A stretch of 60,614 bases of DNA from Euprymna scolopes. Its lineage: Eukaryota; Mollusca; Cephalopoda; Sepiida; Sepiolidae. Both the position numbers and the translations under genes were made by a program. Below are positions 24,741 through 39,200 of this stretch, in pieces. Numbering within the stretch: position 1 is the stretch's first letter; every line of letters starts with the position of its first letter. The notes beneath the pieces are model-generated. The model worked only from the letters and a program-made list of their open reading frames with translations, was not told where the DNA came from and did no database searches. The stretch is taken from NCBI GenBank assembly GCA_024364805.1, contig CM044489.1:66513774-66574387 (forward strand). Direction: 5' to 3'.

Positions 24741-27700
24741 CAACACACATCTCCAAACACCCAGGCAATGCCGGGCACCCAAGCTAGTAATTTGATAAAG
24801 GAGCATAACACCTGAGATTCGTCACTTCCAGCAAAGAAGTAGTTCAGAGGAAATCATTGAAGGGCTAAAATCAGTTCCCTGTCTATTTTAGGTCAATACA
24901 TAAGAAAATCAAATTGATATTTTTCATTAAAAATTAAGAATTTTATTTTTATTACAAATATTTTTCTTATGAGTTGAATGTTTTCTTTTTTACAAATCCT
25001 CAAAAGAAATATGTTTTTTACTTACATATTTTGTACAAAAATACTTAGTAGTGAAAATATAGTTTTTAATAAATGTTTTTTCTTTACATACATGTGCTTT
25101 TGTCCAAAAATATGAATTTTGGGAACTTCTTTATTATAATAGTGAAATTCAAAAATCGAAATATTGAATTTCAAGTAAAACCAATGGTATCTATTTGATT
25201 GTCTTGTTGCAGTAATGAACATATCCAAAAATTATGAAAAATAATAAGGTATAAAATTAATTATTAATAAAAATAGTTTTCAAAGACAATTAATGAAAAT
25301 TGAGTTTTTTTTTAAAGAGAAACCAAAGAGTTTGAATTGTAACAAGGAAGGTAACTATTTTCTAAAAACTTTGGAAAACTTACAACAATTTAGAAAAACT
25401 CAATTTTTGCTAATTGTCTTCAAAAACTGCTTTTATTAATAATTAATTTTATACCTTATTGTTTTTCGTAATTTTTGGATATGTTCATTACTGTGACATG
25501 ACAATTAAGTAGATACCATTGGTTTTACTTGAAATTCAATATTTCGATTTACGAATTTCGCTATTATAATGAAAAAGTGCAGGATTTTGTAATTGGAAGT
25601 TATATATTTTTTATTTTATCTATATATAATCAAATGCTTTTTTACATACATATTTAATAATGAAAATATGTTTTTGTCCAAAAATACTTGTGACTTATGC
25701 ATTTTAACATCTTATCAGTGGGTAGGAGATGGATTGTTAATTCTTTCAGATACCATTTTAATGTTCTCAAACTGTCATCTGTTTTGATAATTAAGTTTTT
25801 AAAAGATATGTAAATAAAACAGATCAACTGCTGCAATTACTTCCTCAACGATTTTACCCATATTTGCTGCTTATCACAAAGAAATTTTCACTGATTTCTT
25901 CTGAACTTTTCCTTAGTTAAAAGTAGCAAGTCTCAGGTGTTATGCTATTTTACAAATATTTTTGTTATATCATTTTGTAAATCAGATTTTTCTAACTTGA
26001 TACATTTGTATTGGTTTTATGGCCGTGTTTAAAAAATAAATGTCATTTCTACAAAAAAACAAAAAAAAAAAAACAATGAACTAAAAGAGTTTACTTACTT
26101 GAAGGAGATTTGGGTACTGGTCTTTTCCAAGCTTGGCATCGTATTAATATATCTTGCAGAGTTATTGTACTGATATCCATTTCTGGCATATCCTAGCATT
26201 GAATAAAGATATACGGTAAATGAAAAGCTGAATCATTTTGGAATAACATAACAATTCTATGTCATTTCAAATTTACTAAACTTATCAAATTTCAAATGAA
26301 AAAACAAAAGCAAAAACACCATTAGAATACAATCAAAACAATATTATGTTTCTGAATTTTTGAGATAAAAATTGGTTATTTGTACTTTTCTTATCTTGAG
26401 TGTCATTTTAACAATATTTCAATCAATGTAAATTTTGACCTTCTTCAGGTATCTTGTGTTGAACTGGAGAATGTCTCCGTCGAACTCAGGAATTTGGACG
26501 GAATTTTAAACAGAACCCTTAATTCATTTCGCAGGGGTAGCATGCACTCGTTCCATCAACCATGACTGGATAGAGGTCCTAAGTAATTCGCAATTGTATT
26601 TTTCGGCTGCCCACACTGAGAATTGAACCTTGAGGAGTATATCACTTTTACAAATGATTTTTCCAAGTACTCTTAACCTTTCGCCATGGGTTCTTGTGGA
26701 CAGTTCTAGTGTGGGCAACCAAAAAATACAATTGCAAATTACTTAGGATCTCTATCCAGTCATGGCTGATGAAACGAGAGTATGCTACCCCCGTGTAGTA
26801 AATAAAGGGTTACGTTTGAAATGACATACAAATTTCTGAGTTTGACACAGACATTTTCGAAGTTCGACAAAATACACCTGAAGAAGGTTGAAGGTTATAT
26901 CAACCGAAACGTTGTGAAAATGGCACTCAAGATGAGAATAGTAGTCGGAAGAATCTAAATATGAACCAAAATAATATTGTTAAATGTAATAATGAAACAT
27001 TTATTAATTGATTTGATTTAAATTTTACTTTAATTTTTCTCAAAATAATAGCAACGTTCTGCATGTAAACTAAGTAGATATATATTTATACAAATGTGTG
27101 TTTATATTTATGCATTGCAATGCAGAGTTTGTCCCCCCCCCCATCTTTCTTAAAGGTTGGGCATTTGTAATATATTGAATGTCTTTGAAGGCATTTAAGA
27201 ACAAGCTGAGGAATACATAGCCATGGGAATTTGGAGACTATGGAGAGTCATTACGTGGGTTCAGACAGAATGCGAAAATGAAGAGTGGGAAAACACATTT
27301 TTGACTGGATTTCACTGTTGCTAATAATAATGGAAATAAAAGATCCAGAGATCATAGAAATGTGACCAAAGACACATGTATGACAACAACTCTTATTTGA
27401 GCCAATCAAACTGCCATTCAATCAGCCAGCTAGCTTTCATGTTTCTTGTTTGATATTATATCTAAAAAATTCTACCCAATCAAATTACAACAACAATCAA
27501 CGACCGAGAAGAAATTCTTTATTTTGGTAATTGTCTGAGAGCAAATAAAGAAATTCATTTTCTATAATATAAATCTCATCTGTCTGTTTAAATGTATGTA
27601 TTTATGTATGTATGTTTGTATGTCTGCATGTATGTATGTATTCATGTATGTTTGTACGTCTGCCTAAAACTTTTGACAGAGGAGACGGATTTTCAGGAGA

Positions 27701-28056
27701 TCGGTATCGTTTTGAAGTTCGATCCTTCAGACAGCAAATATCGACTGGGCACTTTTCTACAAGAAGGGGTCTCTTTTTTTTTTTTTTTTTGGTCAATATT
27801 ATCACTGTGTTCAAATATATATGACAGAGAAAAAAGATAATATCCAGTTTGTTTACTAACCATTTAGATAGAAAACCGTATTATATATAATTTTACTTAC
27901 CCCATTTTCCATTTTCCGTCGTTTATAATCTCGTAACATTGCTTTATAATCTTCATCTGAGAATTCAACAGGACTGGATGAACGCCTGACTTTTTTGCCT
28001 GGACTGCTGTTGACATCTGCAATTAAAATATTCACAGATAAACAGGGATAAAGGCG

Positions 28057-28097
<41 letters not shown>

Positions 28098-31000
28098 TAT
28101 ATAAATCAATTGCAATGGGTTTTTTGTTTCCTCCCTTTAAATTCACAATATCATTGCATGCACTGTGTTTATTTGTAATCGATTAAAAATAAAGGTAAGT
28201 AATTGTTTTAGAAACATTTAAGCAACTCCGTAGAGCATATGTTTGCTGATCAGTTAAGTTTGAAAAAACATTTTATCGGTTGGCCACTATCTTTCTATAA
28301 GAGATTCGGTACATCAGTCTATGAAGCTTTTTTTCTATGGACACAGCATTATAATATTAATTCTTGTTTTAGAACTAAAATAATTTTTGTTAACTTTTCA
28401 GCAAATAAGAGTAAAAGTTGTGCAACCAGAAATTACACAAGACGTTACATTTAAAATTCATGAAAGTCTAAAATAAAATATTAATATTTATGCTTTGGAT
28501 TTTTTTTTTGACAAAGATTGATAATTTGCGTTTCATAGACGCAATATCAAATTCTGTTGCAAAATCTAAATTAGTTTTTTTATGATTCAGGCTACAGGTA
28601 ATAAATATATGCTAAATATAAATTTGTGCATTATTTGAATTATTCGTTCTACTATTATTCAATTCATAGCGTAGATTGTTCTTATTCTGTCAACCATAAT
28701 CAGATAAGTGTCAGTTTATCTTATTCTTAGTTATTACCTGTAATGAGGACTGAACTGTCAAACCCTGTCACTTAGAACTTCACAAATAATAACTAAAAAT
28801 CGACCTCCAGTTTACTTTCAACAGCCTTGCTTCCCTATTTGTTTTGTCCTTTACCCTCACATTCCATGAGCAATGTTTCTGATAAAGGGGGAAAAATTGC
28901 TGTTTTCTGGGTTGCAATCCATATATCAAACACGTATTGTTGGCTAGTCTTTGACTGTGAAGTAATATTGTGAGGTGTGGGGGGGGCTCCTTACATCAGG
29001 TGCTTCCATCTGAAACAATTCTCATATTACATCAGACGTTTATTTGAAACAATTCCCATTTTAAATAAATAAAAATAATCACCATAAAATTAAAATTAGC
29101 ACTTCTACCTGGTTATAGTTGATAGCACGAGAAAAATCTATTTTTAGAGATTAAATATAGAGTTCTGTTTAACTGGTGTAGTCTCTGATTTTCTTATGGA
29201 TATTTTTTCAAAATTCCATACAAGTTTCAGAGTTCAACATAAAGATTCACAAGTTCAAAAAGATGTACCTAAATGAGGTTTGTCGATTAAAACGGTTGAA
29301 ATTTTATGAATATAACAACCAAGATGAGAACTGTTATAGTTTTATAATTGCAGTTATGATTTTGCAATTGGATATCATAACAGTCATGACCCAACGAGTG
29401 AGTTACCAGTAATTTTTATTGTGAGATTAACTTGATTTGAGGTGACATTCACTCCCATAGAACAGTGTCCCAGACGAATGCAGATCACACATGATGGCCC
29501 AAAGCCGCCAAGATAGTAATAGGTACCCAGTCCTGGGGCCAGCAGCAAACACAAACCTGTGAATCTGCACTAGATTCAAAGTTGGCTTTGATCAGTATGT
29601 AACCACGTCTTGAGTTTGCCTCCTGGGCATCTTCATCAGTCTTGGAGTGGTTCTGAACCTATTACTTCATGGATAAACTCAATGCAGGTAATCCAGTCAA
29701 TGGTATAGTTAAACAGTATGAATGAAAGTACACAACCTTGTCTAACTGCAGAGTGGACGTCAAAGAATTCAGATTCCCTACCATAGCAGCAAATTTTTGT
29801 GTATGTAAACAGTAACATGTTTTGATTAAGGATTAAGCAGCGTGAGTGGAAATCCATCTGTATGCATTATCTGCTAGAGTGCACGTTGGCCCATGGAATC
29901 AAATGCTGTAGCAAAGTCAGATTAAGCTTTTATAAAATGGCCCAATAGCATTTTATCAAAAGATATGGTATGATATAGAAACAACTTTTGTACGAGAAAA
30001 ATAGGCTTGCAAAGAATTTTATAATTTCTAAAAACCAATAAAAAATAGCACAAAATATTTTTTTTTTCTGAAATCGTAGTCTTCATGAAGACCTGTTTCC
30101 CCACTTACTGTAAAACATTTCTTTTATTATATGATACAAGATTTCAGGTTATGTGCTAAGGCTGAAGAAACAATATTCAAGGAAATAAAAAAACATTAAC
30201 CTTAAAATATTCTTATTTTTATATTTATAAAGTTGAGACATTTATCACACCCACCCCTACACAGTAGAGATCCCTAAATGTAAGAAAGCCTTTTACTCTA
30301 ATTGTTTCTTTCCCAAAACTGATAGACTCTGGAATTCTCTTCCGGGTTCTTGCTTCCCCAACTGTACTGACATGCAGAAGTTCGAATGTAATGTGAACAG
30401 ACATCTTGCTGCTCAACTTCCTACATAGTATCCCTGCTACTTATGTCCCTGATAGTAGCCCCCTACATCAAAGTGGCATTGTGCCCTGTTTGGGGTGAAA
30501 ATGTAATTAAAAAACTGAGATTAAAATAAATTCATATTAATAATAGAACATTCACTTCTAATATACTGATCATGTGTATGCAATCGAAATCCTATGGTTA
30601 ACTAATTTGTATATTTCTTTTCATTAATTCACTATTTATTATTGTTTTCTAATTCAATGATTGTTTTTATCTATTATAGCACATAATTCTATTTTTTTAT
30701 ATTATGGATAGAAACTCAGTATTTTGGGTAAAAAATATTTCCAGTCTTTCCAGATCAATTTACTTTCAGGGGTTGCAATTCAAAATTAAAACTAAAGCCC
30801 ATCCAAAAACACACACACACACACACTAATGGACAAGCAAACACATCAATCAGTACCCTCCCCATGCATGCACACATTAATTTGGTTACAAAATTAGATT
30901 CCAGCATAATGCATTTCGATTCATTTGTAAACAAGGATATTTTATTCTTTTGTTAAATGGTAAATTAAAAACATCCCAACCTGAAGAAGAGTGAATAGTT

Positions 31001-33221
31001 GTTCCTAACACACTTCTCTCTCTCTCTCTCTCTCTCTCTCATGCGTGCACGATTCAGAAGAAAGATTTTTTTAGCTAATCTCCTACATGTCTGATGAGTC
31101 CATGTCTATGATGTAATATCCTGAAAACTCCAATCCTTTAACTTCTAATGAAATGAAATTTTCCACTTACTATAACCATTTTTTTTTTACATAGGTATCA
31201 CCACTTATCAAGGCCCAAAGGCCACTCGAGGATAAGGGTTAAAGAGTGTACAGTAGTCAATTGGACAATATAGTAATCGTTAGTAATTGAACTTCCGTAA
31301 ATTTGTTAACTTAAGTGGAACGGCTCATCAAGAACTTCTTTACGTTGGTTCCAACATTATTTTTACACACCCATCAAAGTATAGCAACATCAAAGCATAT
31401 ACAGAAGTCATTTAACTCTGACAATGTTATGAATAGAAAACCAGAAATATGTATAGCTCTAAAGTGGTTAACACCACAGACTAAAAACCTGGATGTATCA
31501 AATTCGAATCCAGATCGTTCCACAGAAACACTTTCATCAAAACCCACACCTGATCTTGTGTCTAATCTGCTGAAAAGAAGGTAAATAAAATAACTTTACA
31601 AATAATAAAATCAGATGGTTCATACCCGACACTAAATTGATATCTACAAAAAAAAAAAAATGTACTTTTTAAGTATTCTTGGATGTCTATATTGGATTGC
31701 CATAGAAGAGATTCACAAACTGAACACTAATAGAATAATGATTAACTAGCAGCACCTTTTAGCCAAGATCACAGTGTAGTATCTGTTCTGATCTCGATCA
31801 GTGGATGAGAAATCCTTCTAGACTGAGGCAATTTTTGTTTTTGCTCCTATCCAGAGTGCTCCTTTTTGAGGAGCTGGATTTCTCCCACATTAAAAACCGA
31901 CCTTGTGTCTAACTCTACCCTCATGGGGAGGCAAGTAAATAGGAACTAGCAGCATCTGTGTCCCAATGTTGGCCGAGAAAATTAAAGAAACCAAAAATTA
32001 CAACACCCAAAAGTAAATTGACTTGAAAGATTTTTTCCCCTAAAATGCTAAGTTTCTATCCATAATAAAAAAAAAAAAATAGAATTATGTGCTATAATAA
32101 AATGAAAACAATCATTGAATCAGAAAACAATATGGACAAATAGTGAATTACTGAGATGTCCTTTTACAAGGAAATACACAAATTAGTTAACCTTAGAATG
32201 TCGATCGCATACATCTGATCAGTGCATTAGAAAGATATTTTTTCTTTATATTTTGAAATATTTGTTGTTTTAATCTCACTGTCAGTGCAATAAATGTAAA
32301 TAGAGATAGAAGAATAATAAAAACAAAGCTATGAAGTCGGATTCGTAGAATTCAAGTCGAAAACAATTAATCAATGTTCATAACCATCATATGCAGTTGA
32401 TTGTTAATTTTACATGTAGACATGTTGATGACTTAAAATACATTCGAACATGGCTTTTGGACAGCTTTTAAAATTTGATTTTAAAACTAACCTATCTCTG
32501 GCCAGATCTTTATCCCTCTTTCTCTCCAATTCATCTTTATTACTTTCTTCTGTGTTTTCCTTAGCCTTTTCCTGCTATGTCAACTGCTCTACATCTACTA
32601 ACCCAAGCACTTTCATCCATTCTATAAACATGTCATCCTATGTTATCTAGATTTAATCTTCCTAAGGTTATCAGATCTAAGCCTATCTTTTAGATTCACA
32701 TTACACATCCATCGTATCATTCTGATATCGTTTATCTCCATGCAACACATATCCTCAACTCTCACTGCATTAATCAGATTTTCTTTTTAAAAATATATAT
32801 GAAAGAGAGAACCCAGTTAAATTACACTGTGTCATTATTTCCCTTTTATTTGTGTCTGAATAGTCTTTTTTATTGGCAACTTACTGATATTTTTAAAGAA
32901 AGAGTTATTAAATACATTTGCCTCTACATATTCAAAATTTTTCAAGATATACTTAACATATTTTATGTTTAAAAAAAGCATTTTTTTTTTCTTTAAACAA
33001 GCAAAAAGTAACTTCCTGAAATGTTAGTGTTAAAAATTGGAAAAAGCAAAACAAACAAAAAAAACAAAACAGGACAAAATTTAGCACATTCACCTGGTAC
33101 AGCATTCACCTTGAGTGAGTTGAACTGGTTTCCTCTGAAGGAGGTAGTTTCTAGGGACTATTAAATTCACAAGCAATCCCCAGTCATATGCATATTCTGG
33201 TCAGGGAAAACGATGAAGTTA

Positions 33222-33281
<60 letters not shown>

Positions 33282-36200
33282 TTTCTGAGAGATTGTAGCT
33301 GTCTATACATTGCTTAATATTTCTAAATGATTGCTCATCTCACACTTATAAGGTTCAACATAACTTTGGTAATCTAACAAGAACTGCCATTCAGATAAAG
33401 ATTAAATTAAATCTTTCCTTACATCTGGACAAAATGCACAATTCCAAACAGGGAGTAACAATTCATTAATAACAATACTAACATAGAACGAGGGGTATTA
33501 TTATAGAGATATTTTAAGCAAAATTTTATGAACGCAAAATATGACAATGGCATATATACTGGAGAAAATGAATTTGAAAAACAATCAGAAACCACAACAA
33601 AATGCATATTTTCTTTTTTCAAATAAATGTAATTTTTTTTCTTTTTTTACTTTCTTTTTTTTTTTTTTTTTTTTTTTTACAAAGGAGTCACCACTTATCA
33701 AGGCCCAAAGGCCACTCAAGGATAAGGGTTAATGGGTATACATAAGTAGTGGAAATTTTGTAAATTGGATTAGTTAGGGGGATGGCTCATCAAGAACTTG
33801 TTTACATTGGACTTGAAGACAATCAAATTGTAGTCAGCTGGAAAGCAGGCAAAAGGAACAGAGTTCCACAGGCGTGCAGTTCTAAGAAAGAAGCTTTGTT
33901 CATGGAATCTACGTTTAGACTTAAGCACAGATAAGGAGTGCGGGAAATTATTGATAGTGGTTTTGGCTAAACAAGTGTTTTTCGTGAAAGTTTGACAAGG
34001 GGGGACCAGAGATTGGAGCTCAGACGAGCACTTGCCATGAAAATAACGATAAAGCAGAGATAGGCTTGCAACATCTCTTCTGTGGCAAAGAGGTTGCAGG
34101 GAAGAGAATAAGGCATCTGTCCATGTAATTATTTATTTAAAATTTGTATTTTTAGCTTAAAAAGCCATCTTCAGGGTGAAATACAGACATTTTTTTTTTT
34201 TTTAATTTTTAGATCACGTTAATAAAACTGTTTTTATGTCCAAATAGCCATATAGTGAGATGAGCTGGCATGCATCAGTATTACGAAAATTTGAAAAATG
34301 GTTAAAAACCACAACATGATACAGGAGATTCAACAAAGTGATTTAAAAACAAAAAAATGTCTGAAGATGTCTTTTTAAGCAAAAGAAATAAATAATACAT
34401 TTATTTGAAAAAAAAAAAAAAAATCTGCATTGCATTGTGGTTTCTGTTTTTCAAATTTTCTTAACACCAATGTTTCTCACTGTAGTACCAATATATTGAA
34501 AACTAATTTTATACAAGTTTTAATTTCATTTTGAGAACAACTCTCTGCATAATGTTTCTTGTTTTCTAGATTTTGAAAATGCTTACTTTCAATTTTCATA
34601 AATTATTTTTAAAATTTTCATATTTATGAAATTAAATGAAGGAGCTATCTGGCTTAAAAACTATTTCTACAAATTATACCACCAGAAATAGTGTAGCTGC
34701 TGGGAATAATAATCTACCAATATTATAAGAGCCCAGTTCTGGATCAAACACACATCCTTCAGAAAGCAGAAAATAATATTTAGGCGTTATGTGAGACATG
34801 TGCTAGAATTCAGGTGTCCAGATATGCCAAGAGTCATGTGCACTTTGTGGTTTATAGAGAAAAAAAGTCAGTGCATCGGAAAGTGCATTGCAGATTGCTG
34901 TATTCAGCAACAGAAAATAGCAGCGTTAGCAAATTTTGTGTTAGCAGTTAGGTGCTTGTGTAGAATAGTGATATTTTAAATCAACGCATTTCAGGTAAAA
35001 ATATTATTAAGTACTTACATGTCATGTCGAAATTAGTATAAATTCTAAAAATTACGAAAAATGATTCTGTAGAAAAATAATTACAAGTAAAAATAAAATT
35101 TATTGAAATTATTGATTTATAAAGTTTTATCGTATGTTTTAATATTGAAAAGTTTCCAAAATCCAGAGGTAGGTAACTAAAATCAATCATTTTGATTAAA
35201 TAATTACGATCCGCCATTTTTAAACGCAAAATGTCGGAATGTAATTGTCGCTGATTTTTTTGTTAAAAATACATCTAGCATATCTTCTACTGGATAAATT
35301 TTTGTTATTTTGGGAATTTATGCTCATTTCAAGATTGCACGTAAGTATTTAATAATATTTGCACCTGAAATGCGTTGATTTAACACATCAATATTTTACA
35401 TATGCAGCACAAACAGTTATTATGACAAACCAGTTTCAAATAGGTAAAAACAAGAAACACAAAACAAAACAGAGGATTATAATGAATAAACAAAGCATTT
35501 TCTGAAATTAGGAATCACAAACCAAACTTTTTCATTTTATCTAAAAAAAAAAAAAAAAAGAAAAAGAAATATTTTGGTAGCTCAGTTAGCCACTAAATTA
35601 TGTTAGAAATTAAAAAATTTGTAGACTTGTGTTTTATTGGTTCAGAACCAATTTTCAGTGTATAACTAAAAATGCAGTCGTCAAACAAGTGAAAAATCCT
35701 TACAATACATAGCGTCATCGTGTGGTAAATGAAAATTAATAATAATGGAAGCAATAAATATTAAATTGAACCAACTTAAACATTGGACAAAATCTCATTA
35801 ATTCTTTAAAAAAAACAAAAAAGAAAAAAGTATAACTGTGCATATAACTTTCATTTCAACAATTAATACATTGAATCTTTTTAATGTGATTGATAGCAAA
35901 TTAGAGATCAAGCTGATTTTTCTTTTCATAGTAAATGAAAAAAAAACAAAAAAAAAAACTCAAGAGTTAGACAATGCAAAAACAGACAGAAACACAATTT
36001 GATAACAGGACAAAATTTTATTTTTGTATTTCATTCACTAAAGTTTTCAACTTGGATTTCTTTTGTGAACGACAACTAGAAAACTCGCCGTATTGATGAG
36101 TATCCCTTTTTCTTTGATATGAAACTATTTTAACATGCACACAGATTTAGAATATTGTGCATAAAATTTGAAAAATACTGTTAAAACAACAGTAACCTAG

Positions 36201-39200
36201 CTTATGCCAGTAGCATTCACTTTAAATGGGTTGACCTGGTTTTTCCATAGGAAGCAATTTCATGAGAATATCAAGTTCACAATTGGTCCCCACTCGCATA
36301 TATAACCTGGTCAGGGGGGATGATGGCATTAGATTTTTGCAGTTCTTGCAGGGAGATGTCGACATCCTCCTATATACAGCACATGGTATTTTTAAATGGT
36401 CACCCATCTGGTACTGACCATGCTCAATGTTGCTTAACTTCAGTAATCTAACAAGAACCGGTGTGTCAACATGATTATGCCGTATATAACCTAACTTGAA
36501 GCGACTTCGAAAAAACACTATTAAGGACATAAAAAAAAAAAAAGAATTGTATATTTATAAAGAGACAAGGTTAAGTTTTGTTTACATCCCAATTTTAGCA
36601 AAATACCCTCTCCACACACACACAAAAATAAATGATATCTGAAGTTAAAATTGAAGGAATTTTTACTATATTTACACATCATTGCACTCTAAACTAAACT
36701 TTCTTGGGATAACTAATTAATTAATGAAAGTTCCCTGATGATTAGGAGTTCAATCTCTGCTGAGTTGATCAAGACTAAACAATTATGAGGTATTTAAAAT
36801 AAAAAATAAAAAAAACAGCCAAATGAGAGAATATTTTGGAGATAATCGGGTTCAGTTTGAAATTTTCCATTTATTAACTACGACAGACACATGAAAAAAA
36901 TAGAAAGTAGAACATCCAAAACATAGATGAAGGGACCAATCCAATCATTAATATGTGTAAATTCAATCTGCATATTTAGTAATGGAAATGTTATTTCAAA
37001 CTGAACCATGACATAACAACCAATTCAGATACATGGATGCAATCTTTAAATTATAAAATCATTATTTAGCACATTCATTGCCAACTATAAGTATTCTCAT
37101 ACCCTAGCATTTGCTTAGCCTTGCTCGCTACGGATAAACTTATAGTAACAAAATTCTTTTTTCCATTAGTCAATGTGCGCTTGGCATGTACAATAACTGT
37201 CATTAACTTGAACATCTCAAAATAACACATATTGAATAATATGTTTATGAGTTATTTCATATTTGGCCCCCTGCCATGTATTAAGTTAATTTTTTTGGAG
37301 CGAATATGTATATAAGTTCCTATTTACAATGCCTCCGCACGAGACAGAGTTAGACAACAGGGTCGTTTTTTAACGTGGAGAAAAGGAACAAAAATAAAAA
37401 TTGTCTCAGTCATGAAGGATTTCTCCTCCACTGATAGAGGACAAAAAATTAGAGTGCAGCATCTGAAGAACAGATACTACACTTTGATCTTGTCCCGAAG
37501 GCCAAAAGTTATAAGTTGATAAAAATGAATCTCACCTGTCTGTTTAAATGTATGTATGTATGTGTGTGTGTGTGTGTGTCTGCCTAAAACTTTTGACAGA
37601 GGCAACAGATTTTCACAAGATTGGTATGATTTTGAAGCTCAACCCTTCGGACAACAAATACCGAAAAATTGGCTAAAAACATTTATTCCTTCATCCTCAA
37701 CTGGGCACTTTTCAACAAGGAGGGTTGTTTTTTTTGTTTGTTTTTTTTTTTTTTTTTTTTTTTTTTTTGCATCGCTATTTTTGCAAGTCATCGTATCAGT
37801 TGGAATAACTTTACTAATTTCAACATTCCGAACTTCCGGTCGTGTCATGGAGTAGGGGTAAGACATCAGGTTTTGTTTCACTTTCTTTTCCGCCTTCGTG
37901 TCATGAGTTCGAGCCTGCCTACTACCACTTATTTATTTTTTTTTTTTTGCTCAACACACACCTCAAAACACCCAGGCAACACTGTGCACCCAAGCTAGTT
38001 CACTATAAATAAAAGCTGATGCGAGTTATTTTTATTACAAAAAATATACAAACTGATATTCGTATCTGTTACGCTAAGATATTTTCTTATTTAATGTTCC
38101 AAATACAAAAATATTAAAAATAATAAAAATTTAATACATATTCCATATTATATTTATATGCACTATTTGTTCTTTATTTTTGGAAATGACAGGAAAAAAT
38201 AGCTTGGCAATGACAATAAATTTCATAGTGCTATAGCTGGCAGCAAATGTGTTAAACAATGTTTTATTCAAATTGAGCAGAATGTTTTAAAAATGAAATA
38301 AGTGAATAAAAATAAGAGATAAATATTTTAGTTTTCTCGGTTATAGTCAGCTAATGTACTTCCTAAATCCCAGCATAGAGCTATCAGAAGTGGTGACCTG
38401 GCAAATCAGTTCCTTCACTTTTATTATTCTTCAGTACTTCTATTGTGAAGCGATTTATTGAAATAAAATATGAAAAAAGGACATTATTGAAAAATATACA
38501 ATAAAAATTCACAAAACTATAAAGATAAAGATAATACAATCGGTCTTTACTTGCACTTTTAATAACAAAATTAAAAAAAAAATGTTTTATTTTATTTGAA
38601 ATTTTATAAGAGATATGTTTATGAAATTATAAAAATATTTGTTTTTAATTTTAAAATAAAAAGTTTTTTTTATTTTAATTTATATAATAAATATATGATT
38701 ATGAAAGTATAAAAAATAAAATTATTGAAATCAAAATAACAAAATTTCAAACATCCTAAAAAACATATCCAATACAAAATATTCCCAAAACAATTTAAAA
38801 AATGTTTTCAATAATTCTTTAAAAAAAAATAAAACTAATTTCAATAATTCTTTATTAAAATAAGATAAAAAATATTTTCAATGATTATTAAATAAAAAAG
38901 AACGATCGAAAAACATAAAAAAGAATACATGCACAAAGAAGATATAGGCATGAGAGAAAGAAGCAAAGGAACTGATTTGCCTTGTGACCACCTCTGATAG
39001 CAGCCACGCTAGAAGTTAGGAAGTACTAAGCTGACTACAACCGTTTTCTCAAATATATTAATATTAACTGTACAGAAAGTTCAAAATAACTTTATAAATT
39101 GAGATTCTCTTACAAAAACTTGTTTGAATTTTAAGAAAAATAAAAATTGCTTGCTCACTTTTTTTTTTACCCCTCCACCAATATAAAAATGCAGAATAAA

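Noticed and set aside
31755-31800. Possible true U2 snRNA gene
   Set aside because: Only about the first third follows U2, the Sm site and 3' domain are absent, and the same chimeric body recurs in a second copy.
33223-33272. CRISPR-like or other array
   Set aside because: Simple (TA)n repeat; the organism is a eukaryote and there are no spacers.
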